Of a stretch of 32,078 nucleotides of DNA, positions 24,482 to 32,078 are shown piece after piece. Numbering within the stretch: position 1 is the stretch's first letter; every line of letters starts with the position of its first letter. Position numbers and translations under genes: made by a program. The notes under the pieces were generated by a model, which was not told the DNA's origin, searched no databases, and was given only the letters and a program-made list of their open reading frames with translations. Location: contig JANMKR010000087.1 of the NCBI GenBank assembly GCA_031372145.1, positions 1-32,078 on the forward strand, given 5' to 3'. This DNA comes from CALMEC01 sp031372145. Lineage in GTDB: Bacteria > Actinomycetota > Thermoleophilia > Miltoncostaeales > Miltoncostaeaceae.

Positions 24482-27037
24482 GTGAGTGCCCCCCCGAACC
24501 GCTTTGATCCTGCGGAGGCCGAGCCGCGCTGGATGGCGCGCTGGCTCGAGTCCGGCGCCCTCCGGGGTGACCCGGCGAGTGGGCGCGAGCCGTACGTCAT
24601 CGCGATCCCGCTGCCCAACGTGACGGGCTCGCTCCACATGGGCCACGCGCTCAACAACACGATGCAAGACGTGCTGATCCGGTGGCATCGCATGGCGGGG
24701 CGCGAGGCCGAATGGGTCTGCGGCACCGACCACGCCGGCATCGCGACGCAGGCGGTCGTCGAGAAGATGCTCGCCGCCCAGGGGATCAACCGGCGCGAGA
24801 TCGGCCGCGAGGCGTTCCTTGAACGGGTCTGGGCGTGGAAGGAACAGTCGGGCGGCGAAATCATCAACCAGCAGAAGCGGCTGGGCTGCACCCTCGACTA
24901 CTCACGCGAGCGCTTCACGCTCGACGAGGGGTACGCCGACGCGGTCGGCCGGGTGTTCGTGTCCCTCTACCAGAAGGGGTACATCTACCGCGACCGCTAC
25001 ATGGTCAACTGGGACCCGGGTCTGGGGTCGGCCGTGTCGGACCTGGAGGTCGAGGACCGCGAGGTCACGGACTCCCTCGTCTCGATCGCATACCCGCTGA
25101 GCGACGGCTCGGGCGAGATCGTCGTCGCGACGGTGCGCCCCGAGACGATGCTCGGTGACACCGCCGTTGCCGTCAGTCCCGCAGACGAGCGCTACGCGCA
25201 CCTGATCGGCCGGACGGTCATATTGCCGCTGGTCGGGCGGGAGCTTCCCATCATCGCCGACGAGCACGTCGACCCGGCGTTCGGAACGGGTGCCCTCAAG
25301 GTGACACCCGCACACGACCCGAACGACTTCGAGATCGCGCGGCGCCACGGCCTGGACGAGATCAGCGTCGTCGGCGAGGACGGCCGCATGACGGCGTTGG
25401 CGGGCGACGGCTACGCCGGGCTGACCCCGTTGGAGTGCCGGGTCAAGGTCATCGCCGACCTGCGGGTGGCAGACGGGTTGCGGGGCGAGGAGGAGTACAC
25501 CCACAACGTGCCGTTCTCGCACCGAAGCGGCGAGCGCATCGAGCCGTTGCTGTCACTGCAGTGGTTCTGCGACATGACCAAACTCGCCGAGCCGGCGATC
25601 GCCGCCGTCAAGGACCGTCGCGTGCGGTTCACGCCCGAGCGCTTCGGCCGCGTGTATCTGGACTGGATGGAGAACATCCGCCCGTGGTGTGTTTCGCGCC
25701 AGCTGTGGTGGGGCCACCAGATTCCGGTGTGGTACCGGGGGCAGGAGATCCACGTCGACATCGAGGCGCCGCAGGGCGATGGGTGGGAGCGCGACCCGGA
25801 TGTCCTCGACACGTGGTTCAGCTCGGCGCTGTGGCCATTCGCGACCCAGGGTTGGCCCGACGACACACCCGAGCTTGAGCGCTTCTATCCCGGCCACGTC
25901 CTGGTCACCGGGCGCGACATCATCTTCTTGTGGGTCGCGCGCATGGTGATGATGGGGATCGAATTCTGTGACGACATCCCTTTCTCGGACGTCGTGATCA
26001 ACCCGATCATCCAGGCACCCGACGGCCGCAGGATGAGCAAGAGCCTGGGCACCGGCATCGACCCGCTCGAGTTGATCGACGCACACGGCGCCGACGCCGT
26101 TCGGTTCGGGTTGCTGCTGATGGCGAGCACCCAGGACGTGCGGTTCAACGAGCAGCGCATCCAGCAGGGACGCCAGCTCGCGACCAAGCTGTGGAACGCC
26201 ACGCGCCTGGTTGTCGACCGCGGCGGGCGCGCCGGCGAGGCGGCGCCCGAGCCGGACCTGCTCGGCGATCGCTGGATTGCCGAGTACCTGCGGCAGACGG
26301 TTGCCGAGGCCCGGCACCTCGTCGCCGAATACGATTTCAGTGCCCTCGCGGACTTGTTGTATCGGACGATCTTCGACGGGTTTTGCGACTGGTACCTGGA
26401 ACTGCTCAAGGTCGGGGAGGGGACGCCCGAGGTTGCCGGCTTCGTGCTCGAACAGCTCCTCGCCCTGGCCAATCCGGTCATGCCGTTCGTGACCGAGGAG
26501 TGTTACGCCCAGCTGCCCGGTGCGAATGCCGACGGGCTCTTGCGACACCCACTCGCCGTCGCCCCGTGGTCACAGGACGAACGCGCGCGGCAGCATGGCA
26601 AGCACCTGATCGAGACCGTCACGGCGCTGCGGGCCTACAAGTCGGAGAACGGCATCAAACCGCGCGACCCGTTGACGGTGACGTTCGACGCGCGGGTGCC
26701 GTTCGATCTGCCGCAGACCGCGGTGGCTGCCCTCGCACACGTCACCTGGACCGAGACGCCGGCGGACGACGCGCGTTCGATCGGGATCGAGCTGGGACGC
26801 CTGCTCGTCAGCCGACCCGACGTGATCATCGACATCGCTGCCGAATGCGGCCGAGTCGACGCGCAACTGGCCGCGACGCGGGCCGAGCTCGCCCGTGCGG
26901 AGCGACAGCTCGCCAACCCCAACTTCATCGAGCGTGCGCCCGACCATCTGGTCCAGGCGGAGCGTGACAAAGCCACACGGTTCGTCGCCGAGATCGCCGA
27001 ACTCGGCGCAGAGCGCAGCCGCCTCGGCTGCCATTAA
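24482..27037 (+). CDS. valS: valyl-tRNA synthetase
   Basis: An 851-residue class I synthetase that charges tRNA-Val and edits threonine mischarging. The HIGH-type motif is HMGH (52-55, in PNVTGSLHMGHALN) and the KMSKS-type loop is RRMSKSLGTG (about 516-525). The editing domain lies between (TVRPETMLGDTAVAVSPADE, GTGALKVTPAHDPNDFEIAR). WGHQIPVWY and LDTWFSSALWPF are synthetase landmarks. The last 65 residues form the C-terminal coiled coil typical of ValRS (VDAQLAATRAELARAERQLA). GTG 24482 is used; the upstream site is weak (GGTAGG). The length is normal for the shorter bacterial form. An inverted repeat begins within its stop codon. Confidence 0.96.
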   Translation: MSAPPNRFDPAEAEPRWMARWLESGALRGDPASGREPYVIAIPLPNVTGSLHMGHALNNTMQDVLIRWHRMAGREAEWVCGTDHAGIATQAVVEKMLAAQGINRREIGREAFLERVWAWKEQSGGEIINQQKRLGCTLDYSRERFTLDEGYADAVGRVFVSLYQKGYIYRDRYMVNWDPGLGSAVSDLEVEDREVTDSLVSIAYPLSDGSGEIVVATVRPETMLGDTAVAVSPADERYAHLIGRTVILPLVGRELPIIADEHVDPAFGTGALKVTPAHDPNDFEIARRHGLDEISVVGEDGRMTALAGDGYAGLTPLECRVKVIADLRVADGLRGEEEYTHNVPFSHRSGERIEPLLSLQWFCDMTKLAEPAIAAVKDRRVRFTPERFGRVYLDWMENIRPWCVSRQLWWGHQIPVWYRGQEIHVDIEAPQGDGWERDPDVLDTWFSSALWPFATQGWPDDTPELERFYPGHVLVTGRDIIFLWVARMVMMGIEFCDDIPFSDVVINPIIQAPDGRRMSKSLGTGIDPLELIDAHGADAVRFGLLLMASTQDVRFNEQRIQQGRQLATKLWNATRLVVDRGGRAGEAAPEPDLLGDRWIAEYLRQTVAEARHLVAEYDFSALADLLYRTIFDGFCDWYLELLKVGEGTPEVAGFVLEQLLALANPVMPFVTEECYAQLPGANADGLLRHPLAVAPWSQDERARQHGKHLIETVTALRAYKSENGIKPRDPLTVTFDARVPFDLPQTAVAALAHVTWTETPADDARSIGIELGRLLVSRPDVIIDIAAECGRVDAQLAATRAELARAERQLANPNFIERAPDHLVQAERDKATRFVAEIAELGAERSRLGCH

Positions 27038-27200
27038 GTGCTCGCCTTCGTAAGTACAACCACGTCTCCCGGCTGCAAACCGTCGTCAGGCGGTGTCCTC
27101 GGTCTCGCCGTTGTGGGTACCGAGAGCGGCAAGACGCTGCGTCCTTGCCTGACTCGGTTTTCGCGCGGGGTACGTCGCCGTACTTACGAAAGCGAGCACT
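27037..27200. repeat. imperfect inverted repeat filling the valS/folC gap (copy B)
   Basis: The outer 21 bases AGTGCTCGCC..., starting in the valS stop, and the terminal GTACTTACGAAAGCGAGCAC plus T are inverted copies with a single mismatch. Likeness continues inward to about 65 bases per arm, for example CAAACCGTCGTCAGGC against GCCTGACTCGGTTTTC. The centre is the hairpin CTCGGT/ACCGAG. Landmarks shared with copies A and C are GGCTGC, TGTCCTCGG and GCTGCGTCCT. Bases 27087-27123 match the partial copy at 14979-15015 at 32 of 37 positions. The element stops eight bases before the folC ATG. Confidence 0.7.
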
Positions 27201-27208
27201 AAGCCCCG

Positions 27209-28528
27209 ATGACGTACGCCGCTGCGACCCGGTACGTCGAAGGCCTCGCCATCCTTGGCATGCGGTTCGGCCTGGAACGCATGGTACAGCTGCTCGACGC
27301 GCTCGGGGATCCGCACCGGAACGCTCCCGCGATCCATGTGGTCGGCACCAACGGCAAGTCGTCGACGTCACGACTGGCGGCGGCGTGCCTGCGCAGTCAG
27401 GGCGCGCGCGTGGGCACGTACCTGTCGCCGCACATCGTCGGGTGGCGCGAGCGCATCGAGGTCGATCAGCGCCCCGTCGGGCAGGCCGGGTTTGCGCGCG
27501 CCATCGCCGCGGTACGGGATGCCGCGGCAACGCTGGAAATGGGGGACGAAGGCGTCACGCAATTCGAGGTGCTCACTGCGGCGGCCTTCAGCGTGTTCGC
27601 CGAGGCCAATCTGGACGCGGTGGTGATCGAGGCCGGACTCGGAGGGCGGTACGACGCGACCAACGTCATGGCCGCCGACACCGTGCTCGTGCTGACCAAC
27701 GTCGCGCTTGAGCACACCGAGCTGCTGGGAACGACCGAGGCCCAGATCGCAGCCGAGAAGCTTGCCGTGGCCCCCGACGGGTCGGACCGGTTGATCATCG
27801 GCCGCCTGAGCCAACGCGCCCAGAAGGCCGTCGCCAACGAGTGCCGGACACGGGCCCTGTCGGGTTGGCGCCTTGGCCACGAGATCCAGATCGCCGAGGG
27901 CCCGCGCGGCGTGGACGTGGCGACACCGTTCGAGCGGTACTCGTCATTGCCATTGCCGCTGCACGGCGCATTCCAGCGCGACAACCTGGCGGTGGCGGTG
28001 GCCGCAGCGGAGCGGCGGCTCGACGCGCCGATGCGGATCGGTCCGCTCCGTCGGGCGGTGGGGCGCGTGACGATGCCCGGTCGGCTCGAGGTCATGGGCA
28101 ACCGTCCGCTCGTGATCCTGGATGGGGCCCACAACCCTGCCGGCGTCGAGGCGATGGCGGCGTCGATCGCGGCGATCGTCGGAGGACGGCGCACGGTTGC
28201 GGTCGTGTCGATCCTGGGCGACAAGGACGCTGCCGCGATGATCACGCCACTGGCCGGCGTGTGTGCGGCGGTGGTCGCGACCCGGTCCAGTCACCCTCGT
28301 GCGGCGGCGCCGGATGTGATCGCCCACCTCGGCAAGCTCGCGGGAATGGCGACGCAGATCGTCGAGAACCCGCTCGACGCGATCCGGCATGCCTGTGCGC
28401 TGGCCGGCGCGGACGGGGCAATACTGGTGTGCGGATCCCTCTATCTGCTTGCCGATGTGCGCGACGCAGTGATGTCTGGAGTCCCTGTGGCTGCTGATAT
28501 GCTCACCGACCGTACTTGCCGGACATGA
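27209..28528 (+). CDS. folC: bifunctional folylpolyglutamate synthase/dihydrofolate synthase
   Basis: A 439-residue Mur-ligase-family enzyme that adds glutamate to dihydropteroate and then to folates. It begins with the typical LGMRFGLERMVQLLDALGDP, followed by the P-loop GTNGKSS (46-52). YLSPHIVGWRERIEV, FEVLTAAAFSVFAEANLDA, EAGLGGRYDATNV and ALEHTELLGTT are standard landmarks. The C-terminal domain starts near MPGRLEVMGNRPLVILDGAH, whose DGAHNP motif binds ATP and glutamate. The start ATG 27209 has no ribosome binding site; the bases before it belong to an inverted repeat, so translation may depend on the hairpin or on a leaderless start. It is in the common valS-folC order. Confidence 0.93.
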   Translation: MTYAAATRYVEGLAILGMRFGLERMVQLLDALGDPHRNAPAIHVVGTNGKSSTSRLAAACLRSQGARVGTYLSPHIVGWRERIEVDQRPVGQAGFARAIAAVRDAAATLEMGDEGVTQFEVLTAAAFSVFAEANLDAVVIEAGLGGRYDATNVMAADTVLVLTNVALEHTELLGTTEAQIAAEKLAVAPDGSDRLIIGRLSQRAQKAVANECRTRALSGWRLGHEIQIAEGPRGVDVATPFERYSSLPLPLHGAFQRDNLAVAVAAAERRLDAPMRIGPLRRAVGRVTMPGRLEVMGNRPLVILDGAHNPAGVEAMAASIAAIVGGRRTVAVVSILGDKDAAAMITPLAGVCAAVVATRSSHPRAAAPDVIAHLGKLAGMATQIVENPLDAIRHACALAGADGAILVCGSLYLLADVRDAVMSGVPVAADMLTDRTCRT

Positions 28529-28550
28529 AAATGAAGGGGTGGCGGCACTG

Positions 28551-29063
28551 GTGACGGCTGACGTATTCGAGTCGCTCTCGAACTTTTTTGACTCACCCAT
28601 CTGGACGGTCCTCAAGGTCCTGATCCTGGTGTTCATCATCCTGATGTGGCTCGCCCTGGGCATCTGGGTGTACCGCGATGCCCGACGACGCAACTCGGCA
28701 CCGGGGTACCCGCGCCTGATGGCGGCGGTCGGTGTCCTGATCCCGTTCTTCGGTCCGCTCCTGTATATGGCGGTGCGTCCGGCCGAGACGCTGAGTGAAC
28801 AGCGCGATCGCCAGCTCGAGACGCAGAGCCTCGAGCGCGAAGGGCTGATGCAATGCCCCGACTGCGGGTTTCCCACCGAGCCGCGGTACCTGGCGTGCCC
28901 GTCCTGCATGCGCAAGCTCAAGGACCCGTGTGCGCACTGCGGTGAGGCGATCGACCCCCGCTGGTCCGTCTGTCCGTATTGCGAGAAGGTCCCGGCCAAC
29001 ACGCTCGGGCGCGCGACCGACACACACGCCGACATGCCCACCATCACCCCGGAGATCTTGTGA
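28551..29063 (+). CDS. membrane protein with two zinc ribbons
   Basis: A 170-residue protein of a type found beside folC and ndk in related genomes; function not known. Residues about 18-42 (VLKVLILVFIILMWLALGIW) and 56-76 (LMAAVGVLIPFFGPLLYMAV) are two membrane helices with a short basic loop. A charged helix follows, then two zinc ribbons: Cys102, 105, 116 and 119 (CPDCG...CPSC) and Cys127, 130, 141 and 144 (CAHCG...CPYC). All eight cysteines are intact. The tail is acidic and polar. GTG 28551 is chosen with AAGGGG 11 bases upstream; GTG 28539 is possible. The stop overlaps the ndk start by four bases (GTGA), so it is co-translated with ndk. Confidence 0.8.
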   Translation: MTADVFESLSNFFDSPIWTVLKVLILVFIILMWLALGIWVYRDARRRNSAPGYPRLMAAVGVLIPFFGPLLYMAVRPAETLSEQRDRQLETQSLEREGLMQCPDCGFPTEPRYLACPSCMRKLKDPCAHCGEAIDPRWSVCPYCEKVPANTLGRATDTHADMPTITPEIL

Positions 29064-29476
29064 CCGAACGCACCTTCGTCATGGTCAAGCCCGACGCCGT
29101 CGCGCGTGGACTCACCGGAGAGATCCTTGCCCGCATCGAGCGCCGTGGCTTCGCCGTCGTCGGTTTGAAGCGGGTGCGGATGGACCGCGTGGTCGCCGAG
29201 GAGCACTACGGTGAGCACAAGGAGCGGCCGTTCTTCGGTGAGCTGGTCGACTTCATCACCTCGGGCCCGGTCGTGATGACCTGCGTCGAGGGGACCGAGG
29301 CCATCGCGGTGCTGCGCACCATGATGGGTGCCACCAACCCCAAGGACGCGGCTCCGGGGACGATCCGCGGCGACTACGCCCTGGAGCTCGGCGAGAACTG
29401 CATCCACGGCTCCGACAGCCCGGAGTCGGCCGAGCGGGAGTTGGCCCTGCACTTCGGCTCGGCCGAGCTCGTCTGA
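29060..29476 (+). CDS. ndk: nucleoside diphosphate kinase
   Basis: A 138-residue enzyme that moves the gamma-phosphate of ATP to other nucleoside diphosphates. The phosphorylated residue is His116 in NCIHGSDS, the invariant signature. TFVMVKPDAVARGLTGEILA is the standard first strand and helix, and GATNPKDAAPGTIRGDYAL holds nucleotide-binding residues. The length is normal. GTG 29060 overlaps the upstream stop (GTGA), with GGAG five bases before it. Its own stop TGA (29474-29476) overlaps a CTG that appears to start maf. Confidence 0.97.
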   Translation: MTERTFVMVKPDAVARGLTGEILARIERRGFAVVGLKRVRMDRVVAEEHYGEHKERPFFGELVDFITSGPVVMTCVEGTEAIAVLRTMMGATNPKDAAPGTIRGDYALELGENCIHGSDSPESAERELALHFGSAELV

Positions 29477-30054
29477 TCCTCCTCGCGTCGCGTTCGCCAC
29501 AGCGGCGGGCATTGCTGACGGCGGCAGGTGTGGCCCATCGCGTCGTCGCGTCGTCCTACGCCGAGGACGACATTCCGGCGATGACGGGTCGTCAACTCGT
29601 GGGCGCCCACGCCGCAGGCAAGGCGCGTGAGGTCGCCGCGCGCGCCGGGGTGCCGGCAATCGGCGCCGTCCTCGGAGCTGACACGGCCGTCGTGGTCGGA
29701 GCCACGGTGCTGGGCAAGCCGGTGGACCGCGACGATGCCCGCCGGATGCTCACGTTGCTCGCCGGCCGCGAACATGTCGTGGCGACCGCCGTGTGCCTGA
29801 TCACCGAGGAGTCCGAGCACGCCTTCGTGGACGAGACGGTCGTCCAATTTCGGCCGTTCGGTGATGCGCAGATCGCGTGGTACCTGGAACGGGGAGAGTG
29901 GCAGGGCCGGGCAGGGGCGTATGCGATCCAGGGGTCGGGCGCCGCACTGGTGGCGCGCGTGGAGGGTGACTTCACGACAGTGGTCGGTCTTCCGATCGGG
30001 CGCCTGCTCACCCTGTTGGAAGCGTGCGGGCTGGCACCGTGGCAGGCGCGATGA
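29473..30054 (+). CDS. maf: Maf-type nucleoside triphosphate pyrophosphatase, CTG start
   Basis: A 193-residue Maf/Ham1-like enzyme that hydrolyses non-canonical or pyrimidine nucleoside triphosphates to monophosphates. The N-terminus LILLASRSPQRRALLTAAGV carries the invariant SxSPxR substrate loop. GADTAVVV, LGKPVD and EWQGRAGAYAIQGSGAALVA follow as expected. The frame has no ATG, GTG or TTG between an in-frame stop at 29239 and TTG 29512, and starting at 29512 would remove the SRSPQRR loop. CTG 29473 overlaps the ndk stop as CTGA, matching the GTGA/ATGA overlaps used elsewhere in the window, so it is the likely start. There is no separate ribosome binding site; translation is probably coupled to ndk. 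Confidence 0.9.
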   Translation: MILLASRSPQRRALLTAAGVAHRVVASSYAEDDIPAMTGRQLVGAHAAGKAREVAARAGVPAIGAVLGADTAVVVGATVLGKPVDRDDARRMLTLLAGREHVVATAVCLITEESEHAFVDETVVQFRPFGDAQIAWYLERGEWQGRAGAYAIQGSGAALVARVEGDFTTVVGLPIGRLLTLLEACGLAPWQAR

Positions 30055-30161
30055 GCTTCGACCCGGCTCCTGTGGTTGACATCTGATCGTCGAGGGTCGA
30101 CGCTGTCGAGACGGCTTGCGCGTGACGATCGAGGCATCGAGCCCCCGGGGAGGGTCGGGTC

Positions 30162-30677
30162 ATGTGGCACACGGCGTTCATCGTCCTTCATGCGGCCGCG
30201 GCCACAGGCGCGCTGACTGCGGGGCTGGTGGCCCTGCCGGCCGGACGGTTGTTTGGGCTCTACCGGTGGGCCCTGGTCGGCTTGATGGTGTTCCTGCTGC
30301 CTGCCCTCGCGATCGACTGGATGGAGACTGACCGCTCCACCAAGCTGATCCGTGTGGCGCTGCTGGTCCTCGGCGCCGTCATGTTCGTCCGGGCGACCCG
30401 CGCCGGTCGGATGTTGCCCGCGACGACCGGAGGGCCGTCCGCGGCCTATCTCGATCACGTGGGCTTCGGAGTCATCGCATTGTCCGTCGCGTTCGCCGTG
30501 ACGGCCGTCCTGCGGACCGGGGCGCCGGGCTGGCTGGTCGTCGTCGCCGGTGTCGGCGTCGTGGCGGTCGGTTACGTCTGGCTGGGCGCCGCCAAGGCCC
30601 GCCTGGTGCACAAGCGGGACGCAGGCGAATCGGTGCGATCTCCTCCTGACTCCCACGACCGCACGAGGGTGAGATGA
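30162..30677 (+). CDS. integral membrane protein of unknown function
   Basis: A 171-residue protein not recognised. About four or five membrane helices are predicted by eye: 5-27, 33-52, 62-78, 98-119 and 122-143. The tail from about 145 is polar and basic (KARLVHKRDAGESVRSPPDS), probably cytoplasmic. No catalytic motif is seen. The first helix holds two histidines (MWHTAFIVLHAAAATGALTA). GGAGGG lies seven bases before ATG 30162, a strong site. The next gene starts ten bases after the stop, so the two are likely one transcript. The 107-base gap after maf shows nothing clear. Confidence 0.75.
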   Translation: MWHTAFIVLHAAAATGALTAGLVALPAGRLFGLYRWALVGLMVFLLPALAIDWMETDRSTKLIRVALLVLGAVMFVRATRAGRMLPATTGGPSAAYLDHVGFGVIALSVAFAVTAVLRTGAPGWLVVVAGVGVVAVGYVWLGAAKARLVHKRDAGESVRSPPDSHDRTRVR

Positions 30678-30687
30678 TCCCGCGCGG

Positions 30688-31446
30688 ATGAAGCGCAAGA
30701 TCCTCATCGGCATCGGAGTGCTTCTGGCGGCGGCGGTCGGGATCGGCGTGTTCATCTTCACGACGCTCGACAACCAGACCGCGGCCAATGTGGGCGACGT
30801 CGTCGCGGACTTCAGAGCATCACGACAGCCTGATCAGCCGGCGCGCGCCGGGTTGCCCAAGCAGGGCGTGTACCGGTACGCGGTGACGGGTCGGGAGAAG
30901 ATCACCCGCGGGCTGACGATCAGGCGAACGCTCCCCGCGGCGGCGCCGGCGCTGGTCCGACACCGGCCGGACGGGTTTGAGATCGAGACCCGTTACTCGG
31001 ATCAGCACATCGAGATGTCCCGATACGCGCTCGCCCCGGACGGCGCGTACGTCACGTTCGCGGTCACGACCATCGAGGCGGGACCCATCAAGACAGTGCG
31101 TCAACGCTCCTGGTCACCGAAGCTGCTGCGCCTGCCCGCGGCCGGCGGCGATGTGACGCAGACCTGGGGTGGCGACTTCACGGCCGGTGACCTCAAGCTC
31201 AACGTCACGAGCCGGAGATTGCCGAACGAGCAAATGGTGGTCGGAGGGACACCGGTCCCGGTACAGGTCGCCGAGTCCGTCCAGACGATCACCGGCGAGT
31301 ACAGCGGCGATCGCACCGAGACGTTCTGGTACGCACCGAAGCTCGGCCTGATCGTCCGGTACAAGATCGCATCGTCGCTCAAAGGCCCCACGGACCTCGA
31401 CTTCGACGCCGACCAGACGCTGCAGTCGCTCGAGCCCGAGATGTAG
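30688..31446 (+). CDS. membrane-anchored exported protein of unknown function
   Basis: A 252-residue protein not recognised. Residues 1-27 (MKRKILIGIGVLLAAAVGIG plus VFIFTTL) form a signal anchor; no lipobox cysteine is present, so it is probably not a lipoprotein. The remainder is rich in beta strands and contains no cysteine: GVYRYAVTGREKITRGLTIR, FEIETRYSDQHIEMSRYALA, RTETFWYAPKLGLIVRYKIA. The last pattern resembles secreted beta-rich proteins whose function is unassigned. It has a weak purine-rich site and starts ten bases after the membrane protein gene, so the pair may act together at the envelope. Confidence 0.7.
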   Translation: MKRKILIGIGVLLAAAVGIGVFIFTTLDNQTAANVGDVVADFRASRQPDQPARAGLPKQGVYRYAVTGREKITRGLTIRRTLPAAAPALVRHRPDGFEIETRYSDQHIEMSRYALAPDGAYVTFAVTTIEAGPIKTVRQRSWSPKLLRLPAAGGDVTQTWGGDFTAGDLKLNVTSRRLPNEQMVVGGTPVPVQVAESVQTITGEYSGDRTETFWYAPKLGLIVRYKIASSLKGPTDLDFDADQTLQSLEPEM

Positions 31447-31459
31447 GCCATAGCCGGCG

Positions 31460-31486
31460 TGTCGATTCCGGCGCCGCTCGTTCGTC
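31460..31486 (+). promoter_or_regulatory. ECF42-type sigma factor promoter
   Basis: TGTCGA (31460-31465), a 17-base spacer, then CGTC (31483-31486). The reported ECF42 target has TGTCGA at -35 and CGA/TC at -10, which fits exactly. It lies 36 bases before the DGPF gene, the usual target of ECF42 sigma factors, and the sigma gene follows that gene. Confidence 0.65.
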
Positions 31487-31522
31487 ACACAGTCGACAGG
31501 GGAACCACAGGAGGTCCGTGCG

Positions 31523-31876
31523 ATGCAGTACATGCTCTTGATCTACGCAGCCGAGGGCGGTTGGGACGACATACCGCCAGCGGCGCAAGAGGCCGAGCTC
31601 GCCAAATGGTGGGAGTACAGCGAGCAGATGCGAACGGCGGGTGTGATGGTCGCCGGCGATGCGTTGCAGCCGACTGCCACGGCGACGTCGGTACGGACGA
31701 CGGACGGACAGGTGCTCATCACCGACGGGCCGTTCGCGGAGACCAAAGAGGCGCTTGGCGGGTACTACCTGCTCAACGTCGATTCGCTGGACGACGCGAT
31801 CGCGTGGGCCAAGAAATGCCCGGGGGTCGGGTACGGCACGATCGAACTGCGCCCGGTCATGGTCTTCGAGCCCTGA
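31523..31876 (+). CDS. DGPF/YCII-domain protein
   Basis: A 117-residue YCII-fold protein. The DGPF motif is present in LITDGPFAETKEALGGYYLL, the hallmark of the subfamily linked to ECF42 sigma factors. The opening MQYMLLIYAAEGGWDDIPPA and the central MRTAGVMVAGDALQPTATAT are typical. These small ferredoxin-like-fold proteins probably bind or turn over a small ligand, but their biochemistry is not settled. A strong AGGAGG site (31509-31514) lies eight bases before the ATG, and an ECF42-type promoter lies upstream. The stop overlaps a CTG of the sigma-factor gene by four bases, so the two are co-expressed. Confidence 0.9.
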   Translation: MQYMLLIYAAEGGWDDIPPAAQEAELAKWWEYSEQMRTAGVMVAGDALQPTATATSVRTTDGQVLITDGPFAETKEALGGYYLLNVDSLDDAIAWAKKCPGVGYGTIELRPVMVFEP

Positions 31877-32078
31877 CGCGGCAACCGAACCCGGGGTTCG
31901 ACGAGGTCTTCCGTCATGAATGGGCCCGGGCGGTTGCGATCATCGCCCGGGCGACCGGGGATCTCGGTCTGGCCGAGGATGCGGTTCAGGATGCGTTCGC
32001 GATTGCCCTCACACGCTGGCCCCGCGACGGAACCCCACAGAACCCCGCCGGCTGGATCGTCACGGTCGCCCGCAACCG
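31873..32078 (+). CDS. ECF sigma factor (ECF42 type), 5' part
   Basis: The first 68 codons of a sigma-70 family ECF factor cut off by the window end. Sigma region 2 is visible: FDEVFRHEWARAVAIIARAT, then DLGLAEDAVQDAFAIALTRW and NPAGWIVTVARN, the standard opening of ECF42 proteins, which carry a long C-terminal extension. The likely start is CTG 31873, overlapping the DGPF stop as CTGA, because family members begin at this point with an ThrArg pair. An in-frame ATG at 31816 would overlap the DGPF gene by 61 bases and add residues that do not look like the family. It probably transcribes its own operon. Confidence 0.88.
   Translation, partial: MTRQPNPGFDEVFRHEWARAVAIIARATGDLGLAEDAVQDAFAIALTRWPRDGTPQNPAGWIVTVARN

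Noticed and set aside
27037..27200. Simple Rho-independent terminator of valS
   Set aside because: The structure is far too long, has no T run, and resembles the structures at other loci, so a repeat family explains it better.
29512..30054. maf starting at TTG 29512
   Set aside because: This start would remove the conserved SRSPQRR substrate loop encoded just upstream in the same frame.

Overview
This is a chromosomal window of a high-G+C actinobacterium. The gene content and the order tig-clpP-clpX-valS-folC-ndk-maf (with a single clpP), a two-gene ergothioneine operon, a class I aldolase, an F420-type PPOX protein and frequent leaderless-looking starts fit class Thermoleophilia (Solirubrobacterales and relatives). 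That placement is inferred from gene content only.

Layout. 1-0.95 kb: the 3' end of a NicO-type nickel/cobalt transporter, followed by what look like shattered remains of cbiM and cbiQ from an ECF cobalt/nickel transporter. 0.95-5.9 kb: small accessory genes, namely a STAS anti-anti-sigma factor, a VOC protein, a PPOX protein, an FAD monooxygenase, and an operon of zinc alcohol dehydrogenase, one-cysteine peroxiredoxin and an unknown protein. 6.2-12.3 kb: central carbon metabolism. A leftward run encodes a degenerate TPR-AAA+ protein, a stress-protein-like protein, pgi and gnd; it diverges from class I fructose-bisphosphate aldolase. 12.5-14.9 kb: egtB-egtD (ergothioneine). 15.0-18.8 kb: a Crp/Fnr-type regulator, an epoxide-hydrolase-like protein, a second zinc dehydrogenase, a tiny exported protein behind a FliA/WhiG-like promoter, and a cupin. 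18.9-30.1 kb: the housekeeping block tRNA-His, tRNA-Leu, tig, clpP, clpX, PP2C phosphatase, valS, folC, zinc-ribbon membrane protein, ndk, maf. 30.1-32.1 kb: two envelope proteins and a DGPF (YCII) gene with its ECF sigma factor, which runs off the window.

How the parts work together. tig, clpP and clpX cover nascent-chain folding and regulated proteolysis. pgi, gnd and fba link glycolysis and the pentose phosphate route. egtB and egtD make ergothioneine from histidine. The SpoIIE-type phosphatase and the STAS protein are typical halves of partner-switching circuits, but they lie 22 kb apart and may not be partners. The DGPF gene has an ECF42-like promoter, which suggests that the adjacent sigma factor autoregulates the pair.

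Most notable observations: (i) a family of about 165-200 bp imperfect inverted repeats that exactly fills the tig/clpP, clpP/clpX and valS/folC gaps, with a partial copy after egtD; (ii) the decayed cbiM-cbiQ locus; (iii) two CTGA stop/start overlaps, implying a CTG start for maf and possibly for the ECF sigma factor; (iv) a recurring TAnnnT element 6-7 bases before ATG, suggesting leaderless mRNAs; (v) sigma28-like and ECF42-like promoters; (vi) an AAA+ protein with altered Walker A, Walker B and sensor-1 residues.
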